Shown: positions 16,089 to 22,386, numbered from the stretch's first letter. The stretch: 36,164 nucleotides of DNA from CAITQP01 sp964533145 (GCA_964533145.1 CAZHLG010000009.1:1-36164), one strand, 5' to 3'. The notes: a model not told the origin generated them from the letters alone. Translations and numbers: made by a program.

Positions 16089-16616
16089 ATGTCTAAGATA
16101 TATCATATCGTATCGGGCGATTTTCAAGGAAGTATTCTCTATCCCCTGAGCATGCTTAGAGAAAAATATCCTGAGATCCATAGCGCACACACAAAAAAAT
16201 ATGAGAGCCGAAAGCATATTACCGAACTCTTCATCCCTCAGCTGAATTGCCATTGGGGTGATGTAATACATTTCTCAGCGGTGCATCCTGACATTTTGAT
16301 AAAAACTCTCAAAGAGGCGGGCTTTGACGAACAGTTTTCTTTTTATGAAATCGATGCAAGTCTTTTAGACCCGCAGCAAACCCTCATATACATAAATAAA
16401 GCAAAGGAAGACAAGCACAATCTGACAGCGGACGATTTCGCAGAATTTGATCCAGCTGAAGTCAGCAGGTGGGCATATATACCAGAAGAGACGGTCTCCT
16501 ACTACAAGAGAAAATTTGCAGAAGGAAAGAAGCCGGTTCCTTTTTTATTCATTCCCCATATTCTCTACAAAGGAAGTGTGGATGTTAGCGATATCCAGCT
16601 TCAAAAGACAGTCTAG
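16089..16616 (+). CDS. Conserved-looking hypothetical protein, 175 aa (cassette gene)
   Basis: Begins MSKIYHIVSGDFQGSILYPL. The pattern YHIVSxDFxGxxLYPL, a later YPEI, and FIPQLNCHWGDVIHFSAVHP followed by helices recalls uncharacterised small proteins I remember from Firmicutes, but I cannot name a family. It is soluble, with no catalytic signature obvious. A -10-like TATGAT lies 12 nt before the ATG (16071-16076). It shares one cassette with the 15740 gene, since no dyad repeat lies between them. The stop is 38 nt before the first dyad repeat. Confidence 0.75.
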   Translation: MSKIYHIVSGDFQGSILYPLSMLREKYPEIHSAHTKKYESRKHITELFIPQLNCHWGDVIHFSAVHPDILIKTLKEAGFDEQFSFYEIDASLLDPQQTLIYINKAKEDKHNLTADDFAEFDPAEVSRWAYIPEETVSYYKRKFAEGKKPVPFLFIPHILYKGSVDVSDIQLQKTV

Positions 16617-16654
16617 TTTAAACTTTTCTGACTTGTACGTCTTCTAATATTGCC

Positions 16655-16681
16655 TTCCGAACATCGTCCCAGGCTCGGAGC
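16655..16681. repeat. Dyad cassette-boundary repeat, copy A
   Basis: TTCCGAAC, then ATCGTCCCAG, then GCTCGGAGC. It is the same element as at 17310 and 19491, with two changes that weaken the dyad. Confidence 0.85.
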
Positions 16682-16685
16682 TTTT

Positions 16686-16720
16686 GAAAATAACCTTGGA
16701 AATAAGGTTATTTTCTTTTA
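16686..16720 (+). terminator. Intrinsic terminator directly after repeat A
   Basis: GAAAATAACC / GGTTATTTTC stem followed by TTTT. Confidence 0.75.
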
Positions 16721-16749
16721 CCCCACAGACAAGTTCAAACCTAAACTGA

Positions 16750-16761
16750 TATACTGTCCTA
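16750..16761 (+). promoter_or_regulatory. Leaderless -10 box
   Basis: TATACT (16750-16755), then GTCCTA and ATG 16762. Confidence 0.7.
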
Positions 16762-17304
16762 ATGAATAAGATTCAAGTAGACAATCACGACTTTGTATTC
16801 ACTCCAGCAAACCTTCCCTTACTTATTCATGGACAAGATAAGACGGGAGCCTCTCTTTTTACGATTACCCTTGCTGCTACCTTGTTGGCTCAAGATGAGA
16901 AGATTCTCTTTTTGAGCGGATACACTATGGCAAGGGAGGAATTTTTTAAACAGATTGCAGAGATTCCCCATAAAGATTCCGTTCTCTTCTTTACCCAAGA
17001 GGAGTTGTCTGATTTTATACAAGCAGTCTCTAACCATGAAATCCTCGATGAGAGAGTTGTTATCGTCAAAAACATAGAACTTTTTCCGGAAACCATTTTT
17101 GACTTGGTCACTGCTTCTAGAAAACTGATAGTGTCGGGAGATGTAAGCCTAAGTTCCTATAGTGATAAAATTATTGAACGACAGTATAAGTCGAAGGTGT
17201 TGTTTTCTCTGCTTAAAGGACAGAACATTCCATCTTTAGAAAAGTATCAGGGGTTCCTTACGTCGGATACTCAAACAGGTATCGTTACAACATTGATTGT
17301 ATAA
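16762..17304 (+). CDS. P-loop-like protein with degenerate Walker A, 180 aa (cassette gene)
   Basis: Residues about 20-60 read LLIHGQDKTGASLFTITLAATLLA...ILFLSGY. This has the strand-loop-helix-strand order of a RecA-like NTPase, but the expected GxxxxGKS appears as GQDKTGAS, with Ala replacing the lysine. VVIVKNIELFP (about 92-104) sits where a Walker B would be, with no Asp-Glu pair. It is therefore probably a non-hydrolysing or divergent member of the fold. It lacks a recognised partner. It is leaderless, and the stop lies 5 nt before dyad repeat B. Function unknown. Confidence 0.72.
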   Translation: MNKIQVDNHDFVFTPANLPLLIHGQDKTGASLFTITLAATLLAQDEKILFLSGYTMAREEFFKQIAEIPHKDSVLFFTQEELSDFIQAVSNHEILDERVVIVKNIELFPETIFDLVTASRKLIVSGDVSLSSYSDKIIERQYKSKVLFSLLKGQNIPSLEKYQGFLTSDTQTGIVTTLIV

Positions 17305-17309
17305 TCGCT

Positions 17310-17336
17310 TTCCGAACATCGTCCCAAGTTCGGAGC
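17310..17336. repeat. Dyad cassette-boundary repeat, copy B
   Basis: TTCCGAAC, ATCGTCCCAA, GTTCGGAGC: a 7-bp perfect stem with a 10-nt loop, identical to the core of copy D (19491-19518). Confidence 0.9.
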
Positions 17337-17364
17337 AGAGTGTATGTGATGTATGATATTCGCC

Positions 17365-17392
17365 AAAATAGCCATTGACAAATGGCTATTTT
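17365..17392 (+). terminator. Terminator-like hairpin after repeat B
   Basis: AAAATAGCCATT / AATGGCTATTTT. The loop contains TTGACA, which with TATAAA 16 nt further on could be the promoter of the next gene. Confidence 0.6.
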
Positions 17393-17455
17393 GCTATATA
17401 AATTGAAATAAACCAAAGCCCGGATGAGCTGACCGGAAAACAAACAGCGTATTCT

Positions 17456-17845
17456 ATGACAAATAAAAACCAGTTAGTACTGCGCTTCTTGAAAGTAAGA
17501 ACCGCTGAAGGCAAGTTCATGATTGAATTCACGAACAACATAAACAAAGATCATGCTCCGAGCTTTCTATGCCATATACCAATCGATGGCTTACCAGAAG
17601 CAGGAAGCACCGAGTACAAAAAATTACAGGAAACGGCGACGTTTAACATCAGTCTAATCTTTACGAGGGTAAGCGATGAAGACGGGTTCGATAATGCCAT
17701 TTCATACAAATGTATATTCAGCGATCAATACATGAGCGAGGGTGTTTTAACACCAGTAGACTCATTACTGAAGAGGGTTGTTATGCCCATGTCTCCCGCC
17801 GAATGTATATTTGTTATCGACTCCGTTCCCGAGAAGTTAATTTAA
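17456..17845 (+). CDS. Hypothetical protein, 129 aa (cassette gene)
   Basis: Begins MTNKNQLVLRFLKVRTAEGK. Alternating hydrophobic residues suggest a beta-rich soluble protein. It has no signal peptide, membrane segment or recognised motif. The leader of about 50 nt after a TTGACA/TATAAA promoter at 17375-17401 has no Shine-Dalgarno site. A terminator follows at 17861. AT-rich composition matches the other island genes. Function unknown. Confidence 0.7.
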   Translation: MTNKNQLVLRFLKVRTAEGKFMIEFTNNINKDHAPSFLCHIPIDGLPEAGSTEYKKLQETATFNISLIFTRVSDEDGFDNAISYKCIFSDQYMSEGVLTPVDSLLKRVVMPMSPAECIFVIDSVPEKLI

Positions 17846-17860
17846 ACCAAGAGAAACAGG

Positions 17861-17896
17861 TAGGATGTAGCAATTTATTGCGGCATCCTATTTTTT
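17861..17896 (+). terminator. Intrinsic terminator
   Basis: TAGGATG / CATCCTA stem followed by T6. Confidence 0.85.
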
Positions 17897-17972
17897 ATTG
17901 TGCGAGAGAAAGCAGGCGGCTTGTCGCCTCCAAATGGAACTTGGCATCGCTGAATTGTCCTGACCAATCAAA

Positions 17973-18000
17973 AGTTCGAAATGCGGCCCTCCATGCGAGC
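17973..18000. repeat. Degenerate cassette-boundary repeat
   Basis: Contains GTTCGAA at the start and ATGCGAGCCAG over its right edge. It resembles the copy at 19008-19035 (GTTCGAA ... ATGCGGAGCCAG) more than the perfect dyads. A 10-bp palindrome (AACTTAGTTC / GAACTAGGTT) follows at 18012-18033. Confidence 0.45.
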
Positions 18001-18041
18001 CAGATAGGACGAACTTAGTTCAAGAACTAGGTTAAACGGAG

Positions 18042-18068
18042 AACGCATAGTAAAACTAAGCGTTTTTT
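18042..18068. terminator. Terminator-like hairpin
   Basis: AACGCATAG / CTAAGCGTT with loop TAAAA and a T6 run on the plus strand. Confidence 0.6.
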
Positions 18069-18163
18069 CGTTTACGGTCGGGTTCTGAAGTAAATGGCGG
18101 GACGAATCTGAGCTTTTTCGGCATCTATCCTCAGTGTGTGAAGTAATGTTGGTCCATACTGAT

Positions 18164-18949
18164 TTATTTTGTTCCGTGTACGATAATAAGCTCACGTTTA
18201 TCCGTGACGGTATTCTTTCCTTTGAGTGCTTCCTTGTATGCCTTTCGCATGCCGCTCACGAAATCTTTGCGGTTCTCCGGAGAGAGAAGGGCGTACGTCG
18301 AATTTGTCTTCAGGTTACCGATAATGTCCTCGACGGTCTTCGTTTCCGTAAACGGGATTTTGACAGCGGTGACTTTCTTGAATCCGGCCGATGCGAATAT
18401 CTTTTTCACGTTTTCCGCATTGCGGAGTTTCTGCGGTATGCCCTGCGATTTGTATTTCTTGTACATCTCGATGCCGATGGGCGGTTTCGCGCTCGGGGCG
18501 AAGAGCACCCAGAAGGCGGCATAGGTGCCCCCCGGCTTGAGGACGCGTTTGATGGACCCGAGCGCTTTCTTCGTGGCGAACCAGTGAAATGCCGCGCCGG
18601 AATATGCCATGTCGAAGCTCTCCTTCGGGAACGGGAGTTTCTCCGCCGGAGCTTCGACATATTCGATGGGGAGTTTGTTCGCTTTCGCGCTCTTTCGGGC
18701 TTCGACAAGCATTCTATCGTCGATATCGGAGCCGGTGATCGTCATAGAAATCTTGTGTTTCTTGGCGAACGCCAAGACCGGCTCGGTCGAATTGCCGACG
18801 CCGCAGCCGACATCCAGGACGGCGGCATCGGTTTTTTTGCCGAGAAGGGAAACAAGGAGCTCGTAGAGCCGCTTGTCCTCGCCGCCGCGCCATTTCTTGT
18901 ATTCTTTTGCGACTGCGCCGAAGGCCTGCTTGTGGCTGTTGATTTTCAT
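18164..18949 (-). CDS. Class I SAM-dependent methyltransferase
   Basis: A 261-residue soluble enzyme. VLDVGCGVGNSTEPVLAFA (about residues 44-62) is the glycine-rich SAM loop. ITGSDIDDRMLVEAR is motif II, YVEAPAEKLPFPKESFDMAYSGAAFHWF covers motifs III-IV, and RVLKPGGTYAAFWVLF is motif V. The layout matches the Methyltransf_11 group, close to trans-aconitate methyltransferase-like proteins. It is the only minus-strand gene in the island and looks GC-richer than its neighbours. It is leaderless: TATAAT (18961-18956) lies 6 nt before the ATG. It may be older chromosomal cargo or a separate insertion. Confidence 0.88.
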   Translation of the reverse strand: MKINSHKQAFGAVAKEYKKWRGGEDKRLYELLVSLLGKKTDAAVLDVGCGVGNSTEPVLAFAKKHKISMTITGSDIDDRMLVEARKSAKANKLPIEYVEAPAEKLPFPKESFDMAYSGAAFHWFATKKALGSIKRVLKPGGTYAAFWVLFAPSAKPPIGIEMYKKYKSQGIPQKLRNAENVKKIFASAGFKKVTAVKIPFTETKTVEDIIGNLKTNSTYALLSPENRKDFVSGMRKAYKEALKGKNTVTDKRELIIVHGTK

Positions 18950-19007
18950 AAGTGGATTATAGCATTTTCAGGCTGGTCGGATTGGGCTCTTATGAGCTTA
19001 GAATCGC

Positions 19008-19035
19008 GGTTCGAACATCGTTCAGCATGCGGAGC
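19008..19035. repeat. Cassette-boundary repeat, copy C (tRNA-like)
   Basis: GGTTCGAACATCGTTCAGCA then TGCGGAGC. The first eight bases equal the T-arm GGTTCGAA of the tRNA-Asn gene, the next six (CATCGT) equal copies A, B and D, and GGAGC closes it. It is thus intermediate between the tRNA end and the dyad repeats. Confidence 0.7.
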
Positions 19036-19041
19036 CAGCTA

Positions 19042-19070
19042 TTGACATTCATTTATATTAATGCTATCAT
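19042..19070 (+). promoter_or_regulatory. Promoter
   Basis: TTGACA (19042-19047), 17 nt, TATCAT (19065-19070). The predicted start near 19077 is just before a boxA-like motif. Confidence 0.8.
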
Positions 19071-19076
19071 ACAAGT

Positions 19077-19177
19077 GATAGTTTTTTGACATGACTGTTT
19101 AATAGATTATTGAATGACTTGAGCTTCCCTGCTTGAGAGGTTGAAGTCATTCAATGTTAATCTAAAAAACAACTATT
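19077..19177 (+). promoter_or_regulatory. boxA-like motif plus long hairpin leader
   Basis: GTTTTTTGACAT (19081-19092), then the inverted repeat ATTGAATGACTT (19109-19120) / AAGTCATTCAAT (19144-19155). The stem can be extended with bulges by AGATTA/TAATCT and ATAGTT/AACTAT. The ATG follows 22 nt after the second arm. Confidence 0.6.
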
Positions 19178-19423
19178 ATGAACACTGGTTCAAGTATCCA
19201 AACAGCAATGGTATTAGATGAATTACCTGCTGAAGTATTAAAAGAAATAGAGGACAATCAGGAGTCGCTCGAAACCATTAAGACTGCCTTAAAGAAACCT
19301 GGCGTAAAACTTGCTGGATACTTCGACAAGATTACTGACCCCGAAGAGCAAATAAACTTTACCGCAGACCACATTCTTGCTTTCTTTGAGCAAAGAAGGA
19401 ACAGGAAGAAAGCTGAAGCGTAA
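19178..19423 (+). CDS. Hypothetical protein, 81 aa (cassette gene)
   Basis: Begins MNTGSSIQTAMVLDELPAEV. It is acidic and predicted mainly helical, with a basic C-terminus (RRNRKKAEA). No domain is recognised; the size and helical character would suit a small regulator or antitoxin-like protein, but nothing in the sequence proves this. It has the boxA-hairpin leader and a terminator at 19443, followed by dyad repeat D. AT-rich codon use. Function unknown. Confidence 0.7.
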   Translation: MNTGSSIQTAMVLDELPAEVLKEIEDNQESLETIKTALKKPGVKLAGYFDKITDPEEQINFTADHILAFFEQRRNRKKAEA

Positions 19424-19442
19424 ATTTTACACCAGTAAAATC

Positions 19443-19475
19443 ATAAAGCCCGCTAACCAGTGGGCTTTATTTAAT
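19443..19475 (+). terminator. Intrinsic terminator
   Basis: ATAAAGCCC / GGGCTTTAT stem followed by TTAATTT. Confidence 0.8.
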
Positions 19476-19490
19476 TTCTCTTAGAATAGA

Positions 19491-19518
19491 GCTCCGAACA
19501 TCGTCCCAAGTTCGGAGC
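19491..19518. repeat. Dyad cassette-boundary repeat, copy D (perfect)
   Basis: GCTCCGAAC (19491-19499) and GTTCGGAGC (19510-19518) are exact inverted repeats around ATCGTCCCAA. Confidence 0.92.
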
Positions 19519-19548
19519 AAAAATTGACTAAAAAATTTAATGTGGTAA
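19514..19548 (+). repeat. Direct repeat copy 2
   Basis: GGAGCAAAAATTGACTAAAA and the following bases to GTGGTAA match the tRNA-Asn 3' flank (15619-15653) at 31 of 35 positions. Confidence 0.8.
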
Positions 19549-19551
19549 GCT
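19524..19551 (+). promoter_or_regulatory. Promoter of the last cassette
   Basis: TTGACT (19524-19529), 16 nt, TAAGCT (19546-19551). The -10 is weak, but the position relative to the boxA-like motif equals that in the other two leaders. Confidence 0.55.
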
Positions 19552-19557
19552 AATAAC

Positions 19558-19631
19558 AGCTAGTTTTTTTTGACATCTTTTTGGGTGACCACAGCAGGTA
19601 CGGCCTCTTTTGGCCACCCAAAAAGCTAACA
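19558..19631 (+). promoter_or_regulatory. boxA-like motif plus long hairpin leader
   Basis: GTTTTTTTTGACAT (19563-19576), then CTTTTTGGGTG (19577-19587) and its complement CACCCAAAAAG (19615-19625). The ATG follows 6 nt later at 19632. Confidence 0.6.
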
Positions 19632-19928
19632 ATGTGCACTAAACGAGAAAATTTCGAAACCCTGAGTAACGAATACCAGTCATACATTGAAAATATCAAA
19701 CGGAGTTGGTTGTCGCGAAATCAAGTCAATTCGACCCGCGTATATGAAATCATGCATCCACATGAAAGAACTGAGGTCGCAGAAAAGATGTCTGCATGGG
19801 AAAGATATATAACTCCTTTAGCAGAGGATTGGTGGAAAAAGCGAGGGTATGGCGTCAGGTGGCCTGATGACAATTCTGAGCCAATGAAAGTCTATGAACT
19901 TGTGCCTGAGAGCAGAAATGAAACGTGA
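19632..19928 (+). CDS. Hypothetical protein, 98 aa (cassette gene)
   Basis: Begins MCTKRENFETLSNEYQSYIE. The ATG at 19632 is chosen because an upstream in-frame TTG (19581) lies inside the leader hairpin. Predicted mostly helical (NEYQSYIENIKRSWLSRNQ), with a Trp-rich middle (AEDWWKKRGYGVRWPDD). No domain or membrane segment is recognised. It has the third boxA-hairpin leader and a strong bidirectional terminator 15 nt after its stop. It is the last gene of the island before the SET gene. Function unknown. Confidence 0.7.
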   Translation: MCTKRENFETLSNEYQSYIENIKRSWLSRNQVNSTRVYEIMHPHERTEVAEKMSAWERYITPLAEDWWKKRGYGVRWPDDNSEPMKVYELVPESRNET

Positions 19929-19942
19929 TTGGGGGTTAATCT

Positions 19943-19975
19943 AAGGCTGACGGTATATACCGTCAGCCTTTTTAT
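19943..19975. terminator. Bidirectional terminator
   Basis: Perfect 14-bp dyad AAGGCTGACGGTAT and its complement followed by TTTTATT. It serves the last cassette and possibly the convergent SET gene. Confidence 0.88.
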
Positions 19976-19989
19976 TATTGCTCCGAGGA

Positions 19990-20406
19990 TTATTTTTGAT
20001 ACTTGTGCTTTGTCGCCCCGCAGCGGCAGCCGAATGGCTTGATGTGCTCATCGAAATACTCTTTGCCGTAGTCGTACTCGAGCTCTTCGCCGGCCTTGAT
20101 CGCGCGCGTCGCGAAGATCAGGACGCGGCCGCCTTTGATCTCGACTTCGCAGTTCGGCTTGCACGAGTGATTGAGGTACCGTGCCGTATTCGATCGGTCG
20201 GTGCCGTCGATGAAGCGGTTCTTGCTGGTCTCGAAGAGGTATTTGCCGCCGCGGGCATTGGCCTCCTTTTCGGTCAAGATCGGGCCGACGTACTCGATGA
20301 CGAATCCGCCCTTTTCGATGGGCTCGAGCGTTTTCATGCCGAGGCCGGAATGCGTTTTGACGACCTTGAGCGAGCGTTTGATGTCAGAATATTTTTTTGC
20401 AGGCAT
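19990..20406 (-). CDS. SET-domain protein lysine methyltransferase
   Basis: A 138-residue protein that is essentially one SET domain, which transfers methyl groups from SAM to lysine side chains. Motifs in order are HSGLGMKTLEPIEKGGFVIEY (about 19-39, with the GxG SAM turn), RYLNHSCKPNCE (76-87, the RFxNHSCxPN signature), FATRAIKAGEELEYDYG (98-114), and a post-SET-like CRCG (127-130). All key residues (Asn-His, Tyr of YDYG) are present. It starts 6 nt after the stop of the murL-like gene, so it is the second gene of an operon. The basic Lys/Ala peptides encoded at 8370 and 22249 are plausible targets, by analogy with bacterial SET enzymes acting on histone-like proteins. Confidence 0.92.
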   Translation of the reverse strand: MPAKKYSDIKRSLKVVKTHSGLGMKTLEPIEKGGFVIEYVGPILTEKEANARGGKYLFETSKNRFIDGTDRSNTARYLNHSCKPNCEVEIKGGRVLIFATRAIKAGEELEYDYGKEYFDEHIKPFGCRCGATKHKYQK

Positions 20407-20412
20407 GGATGC

Positions 20413-21735
20413 TTAGTTGTTGGTGTTAAAAACTCCCGCCTCGAGCTTAGCAAAATCGTAGCCGGCAGGGAAGAGCTCCTCGAATGCCTGCATGGCCGGC
20501 TCGCCGGCGTACTCGCCGCGCACGGACGCATAGTGCATGGCGAGGATCATCTCCTCGGGCTCGCCGACGCAGTCGAGCGGCTTGAAACCTTCTGTGCCGA
20601 GGATGCGGCGGACGAGCGGAATGAGCTTGGGCCGGGCGAAGAGATCGGCGCCGAACATGCCGACGACGTCTTTCTTGGGCAGGTACGCGGCGAAGCAGGC
20701 AAAGAGAAAGACGCACTTCGGGCAGCGCTTGCACCAGTACGGCATGCCGTACAGGAGGCGTTCGGGCGTGGTCAGCCAGAAGTACGTGTTGCAGCTCGTG
20801 ACCGTGCGCAGATATTTCTGATGCTGGGCGAAGCGCCGCACGATCTCGAGTTCGCTGAACCGGCGCAGGAGCGATACGGTGGAGATGTCCGGCGTGATGT
20901 AGCGCCGGATGTAGTCGTTCGTCATGCGCTCAGCTTCGGACGACTTGCACCACTGGTGGTTGACCCCAAGACCAAGATACTCGAGATTGCCGAAGTCGGC
21001 GCTCCGCTCGTTCGAGAAGACGATGGAATCGTAGCCGAGCAGTTCGGCGAGCAGGACGGCGACGAAGGTGAAGGTCGAGACGGACGGATACGCGTTCGAG
21101 ACGCCGAACCATTCGGCGATCTCGGTCGCCCATTTGTCGCGGCGACGGGTGACGCTGATGGTGCGTGCTCCGACGAGCTTTGCGACGCGCCTGTGGGCGG
21201 GTGTCGGCGCGAAGGCGAAGAAGTCGAAGGGCGTGCCGGCTTCCTTGAGCATCTCGGCCGAGAGGATGGAATCCTTGCCTGCGCCGTTGAGGAGCAGGGC
21301 TCGCGAGGGGCGCGCCGTCAGGCGCGCGGGCTCGGGCGCGACGGCGGATTCGTCGTACGGGAACGAGATCAGTCCGCGGAAATCCATCTTCATGTCGTAG
21401 AAGAATTCGCCGAGTCCGTTGAGGTAGAGCGCGTTCCAAAAATCGGCCTCGTCGCGGGTGAGCGCGAAATCCTTGATGCGGATGTCATTCGTGGGGAAGA
21501 TGCACCAGTAATTGATGCCCAGCATGATGAGCAGTGCTCGGAGCGTGGGTTCGAGCACGGCCTGCGGCACTGTATCCCATGCCTCGCGCGGCACATCCTT
21601 GAAATAGAGCCGGTCCGTGAAGGTCTTCTTGATGCCGTACTTGAACTCCACGATGTACGTGAAGCTCACCATGGAACGGCGGGCATGTATTTTGTATGAG
21701 CCGAAGGTGAAGGACAGCGCGCGGGGAATTTTCAT
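20413..21735 (-). CDS. murL: MurL-like UDP-MurNAc-L-Ala-L-Glu epimerase
   Basis: A 440-residue protein with a PP-loop-like ATP site: ALLLNGAGKDSILSAEML at about 145-162. The middle holds VFSNERSADFGNLEYLGLGVNHQWCKSSEAE and the C-terminal part a Cys-rich CKRCPKCVF (about 343-352). This order matches what I know of MurL, which converts the terminal L-Glu of UDP-MurNAc-L-Ala-L-Glu to D-Glu and replaces the MurI glutamate racemase in some bacteria. The identification is from memory of the motifs, so another PP-loop enzyme remains possible. It is leaderless: TATACT (21747-21742) lies 6 nt before the ATG. It forms an operon with the SET gene. Confidence 0.65.
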   Translation of the reverse strand: MKIPRALSFTFGSYKIHARRSMVSFTYIVEFKYGIKKTFTDRLYFKDVPREAWDTVPQAVLEPTLRALLIMLGINYWCIFPTNDIRIKDFALTRDEADFWNALYLNGLGEFFYDMKMDFRGLISFPYDESAVAPEPARLTARPSRALLLNGAGKDSILSAEMLKEAGTPFDFFAFAPTPAHRRVAKLVGARTISVTRRRDKWATEIAEWFGVSNAYPSVSTFTFVAVLLAELLGYDSIVFSNERSADFGNLEYLGLGVNHQWCKSSEAERMTNDYIRRYITPDISTVSLLRRFSELEIVRRFAQHQKYLRTVTSCNTYFWLTTPERLLYGMPYWCKRCPKCVFLFACFAAYLPKKDVVGMFGADLFARPKLIPLVRRILGTEGFKPLDCVGEPEEMILAMHYASVRGEYAGEPAMQAFEELFPAGYDFAKLEAGVFNTNN

Positions 21736-21816
21736 CCGGCCAGTATATCATGGCGGCTTTTGCTATACTGATCCGAGCGGAGTGTCTCTCCGTATTACAA
21801 GGCACAGACGGCATAT
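21736..21816. promoter_or_regulatory. Divergent promoter region
   Basis: Minus TATACT (21747-21742) drives the murL-like gene. Plus TATACT (21764-21769) drives the DUF1428 gene with a leader of about 41 nt containing a small CGGAG/CTCCG hairpin. Confidence 0.65.
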
Positions 21817-22188
21817 ATGGCAAAAGCAGGATACGTTGACGGGTTCGTGATATGCATTCCGAAGAAGAACGCGGCGAAGTACAAGAAGATGGCGACCGAA
21901 GGCCGCGACGCCTGGATGCGGTTCGGCGCGCTCGACTATAAGGAATGCGTCATCGACGACGCCAAGCCCAAGCACGTGGTCAACACGTTCGCCAAGATGG
22001 CCGGCGCGAAGGCGGGGGAGGCAGTGTGGTTCTCATTCATCACGTTCAAGTCGCGCGCGCATCGCGACGCCGTGAACAAGAAAGTCATGGCTCATCTCGA
22101 GAAGAAATACAGCGAGAACGAGATGCAGATGCCGTTCGATATGGCACGTTTTTCATACGCCGGCTTCACGGTCGAGGTAGGGGCATAG
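21817..22188 (+). CDS. DUF1428 family protein
   Basis: A 123-residue soluble protein with the family pattern: GYVDGFVICIPKKNAAKYKK at the N-terminus, WMRFGALDYKECVIDD, then VWFSFITFKSRAHRDAVNKKVM, and MPFDMARFSYAGFTVEV at the C-terminus. DUF1428 proteins adopt a ferredoxin-like dimeric alpha/beta barrel fold; their biochemical role is not established. It transcribes away from the murL-like gene and is followed by a separate small basic-peptide gene. Confidence 0.9.
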   Translation: MAKAGYVDGFVICIPKKNAAKYKKMATEGRDAWMRFGALDYKECVIDDAKPKHVVNTFAKMAGAKAGEAVWFSFITFKSRAHRDAVNKKVMAHLEKKYSENEMQMPFDMARFSYAGFTVEVGA

Positions 22189-22248
22189 TGCGATCGGATG
22201 ATTCGCGGTATACTGGATGCGTTACCAATTAGCTCGTACACATATCTC

Positions 22249-22386
22249 ATGGCAAAGAAACGGAAGCAGGGCGTGACGCCGAAGCGCATGCCGAAAGGCC
22301 CGCACAAGACGGCCAAGCGCCTCGCCGCAAAGAAGGTCATGCTCGCCAAGAAAAAGACGACCGCAAAGGCAAAGAAGCGCGCGTAG
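22249..22386 (+). CDS. 45-residue Lys/Arg-rich basic peptide
   Basis: Begins MAKKRKQGVTPKRMPKGPHK and ends AKAKKRA, with more than a third Lys or Arg. It is likely a nucleic-acid- or ribosome-binding peptide, inferred from composition only. The upstream in-frame ATG at 22198 lies before the -10 box (TATACT 22209-22214) and is rejected. The leader TTACCAAT ... CACATA ... ATGGCA is nearly the same as that of the Lys/Ala peptide at 8370, which supports ATG 22249 and a related regulation. A strong terminator follows. Confidence 0.75.
   Translation: MAKKRKQGVTPKRMPKGPHKTAKRLAAKKVMLAKKKTTAKAKKRA

Larger units (their letters stand above)
15619..19988. mobile_element. tRNA-Asn-associated cassette island with repeated dyad sites
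   Basis: A low-GC block of about 4.4 kb between tRNA-Asn and the SET gene. It holds seven small genes of no recognised family plus one GC-richer methyltransferase in reverse orientation. Dyad repeats ending in GGAGC lie at 16655-16681, 17310-17336 and 19491-19518. Degenerate copies lie at about 17973-18000 and 19008-19035, and a half-site (GCTCCGAGG) lies at 19980-19988 next to the SET gene. A 35-bp direct repeat links the tRNA end (15619-15653) to 19514-19548. This suggests stepwise site-specific gain of small cassettes. No integrase or transposase is present in the window, so the mechanism is inferred. Confidence 0.65.

Noticed and set aside
17410..17450. Hammerhead-like core in the leader of the gene at 17456
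   Set aside because: GGATGAG and GAAAAC appear, but CUGANGA and correct stems are missing.
16655..19518. Classical integron attC sites or a CRISPR array
   Set aside because: The arms do not fit the RYYYAAC/GTTRRRY core boxes, sites are short (28 nt), and no intI is present. Spacing of 0.5-1.7 kb with genes between copies excludes CRISPR.
19978..21699. Plus-strand frame of 573 codons across SET and murL-like genes
   Set aside because: Antisense shadow; no recognisable fold.
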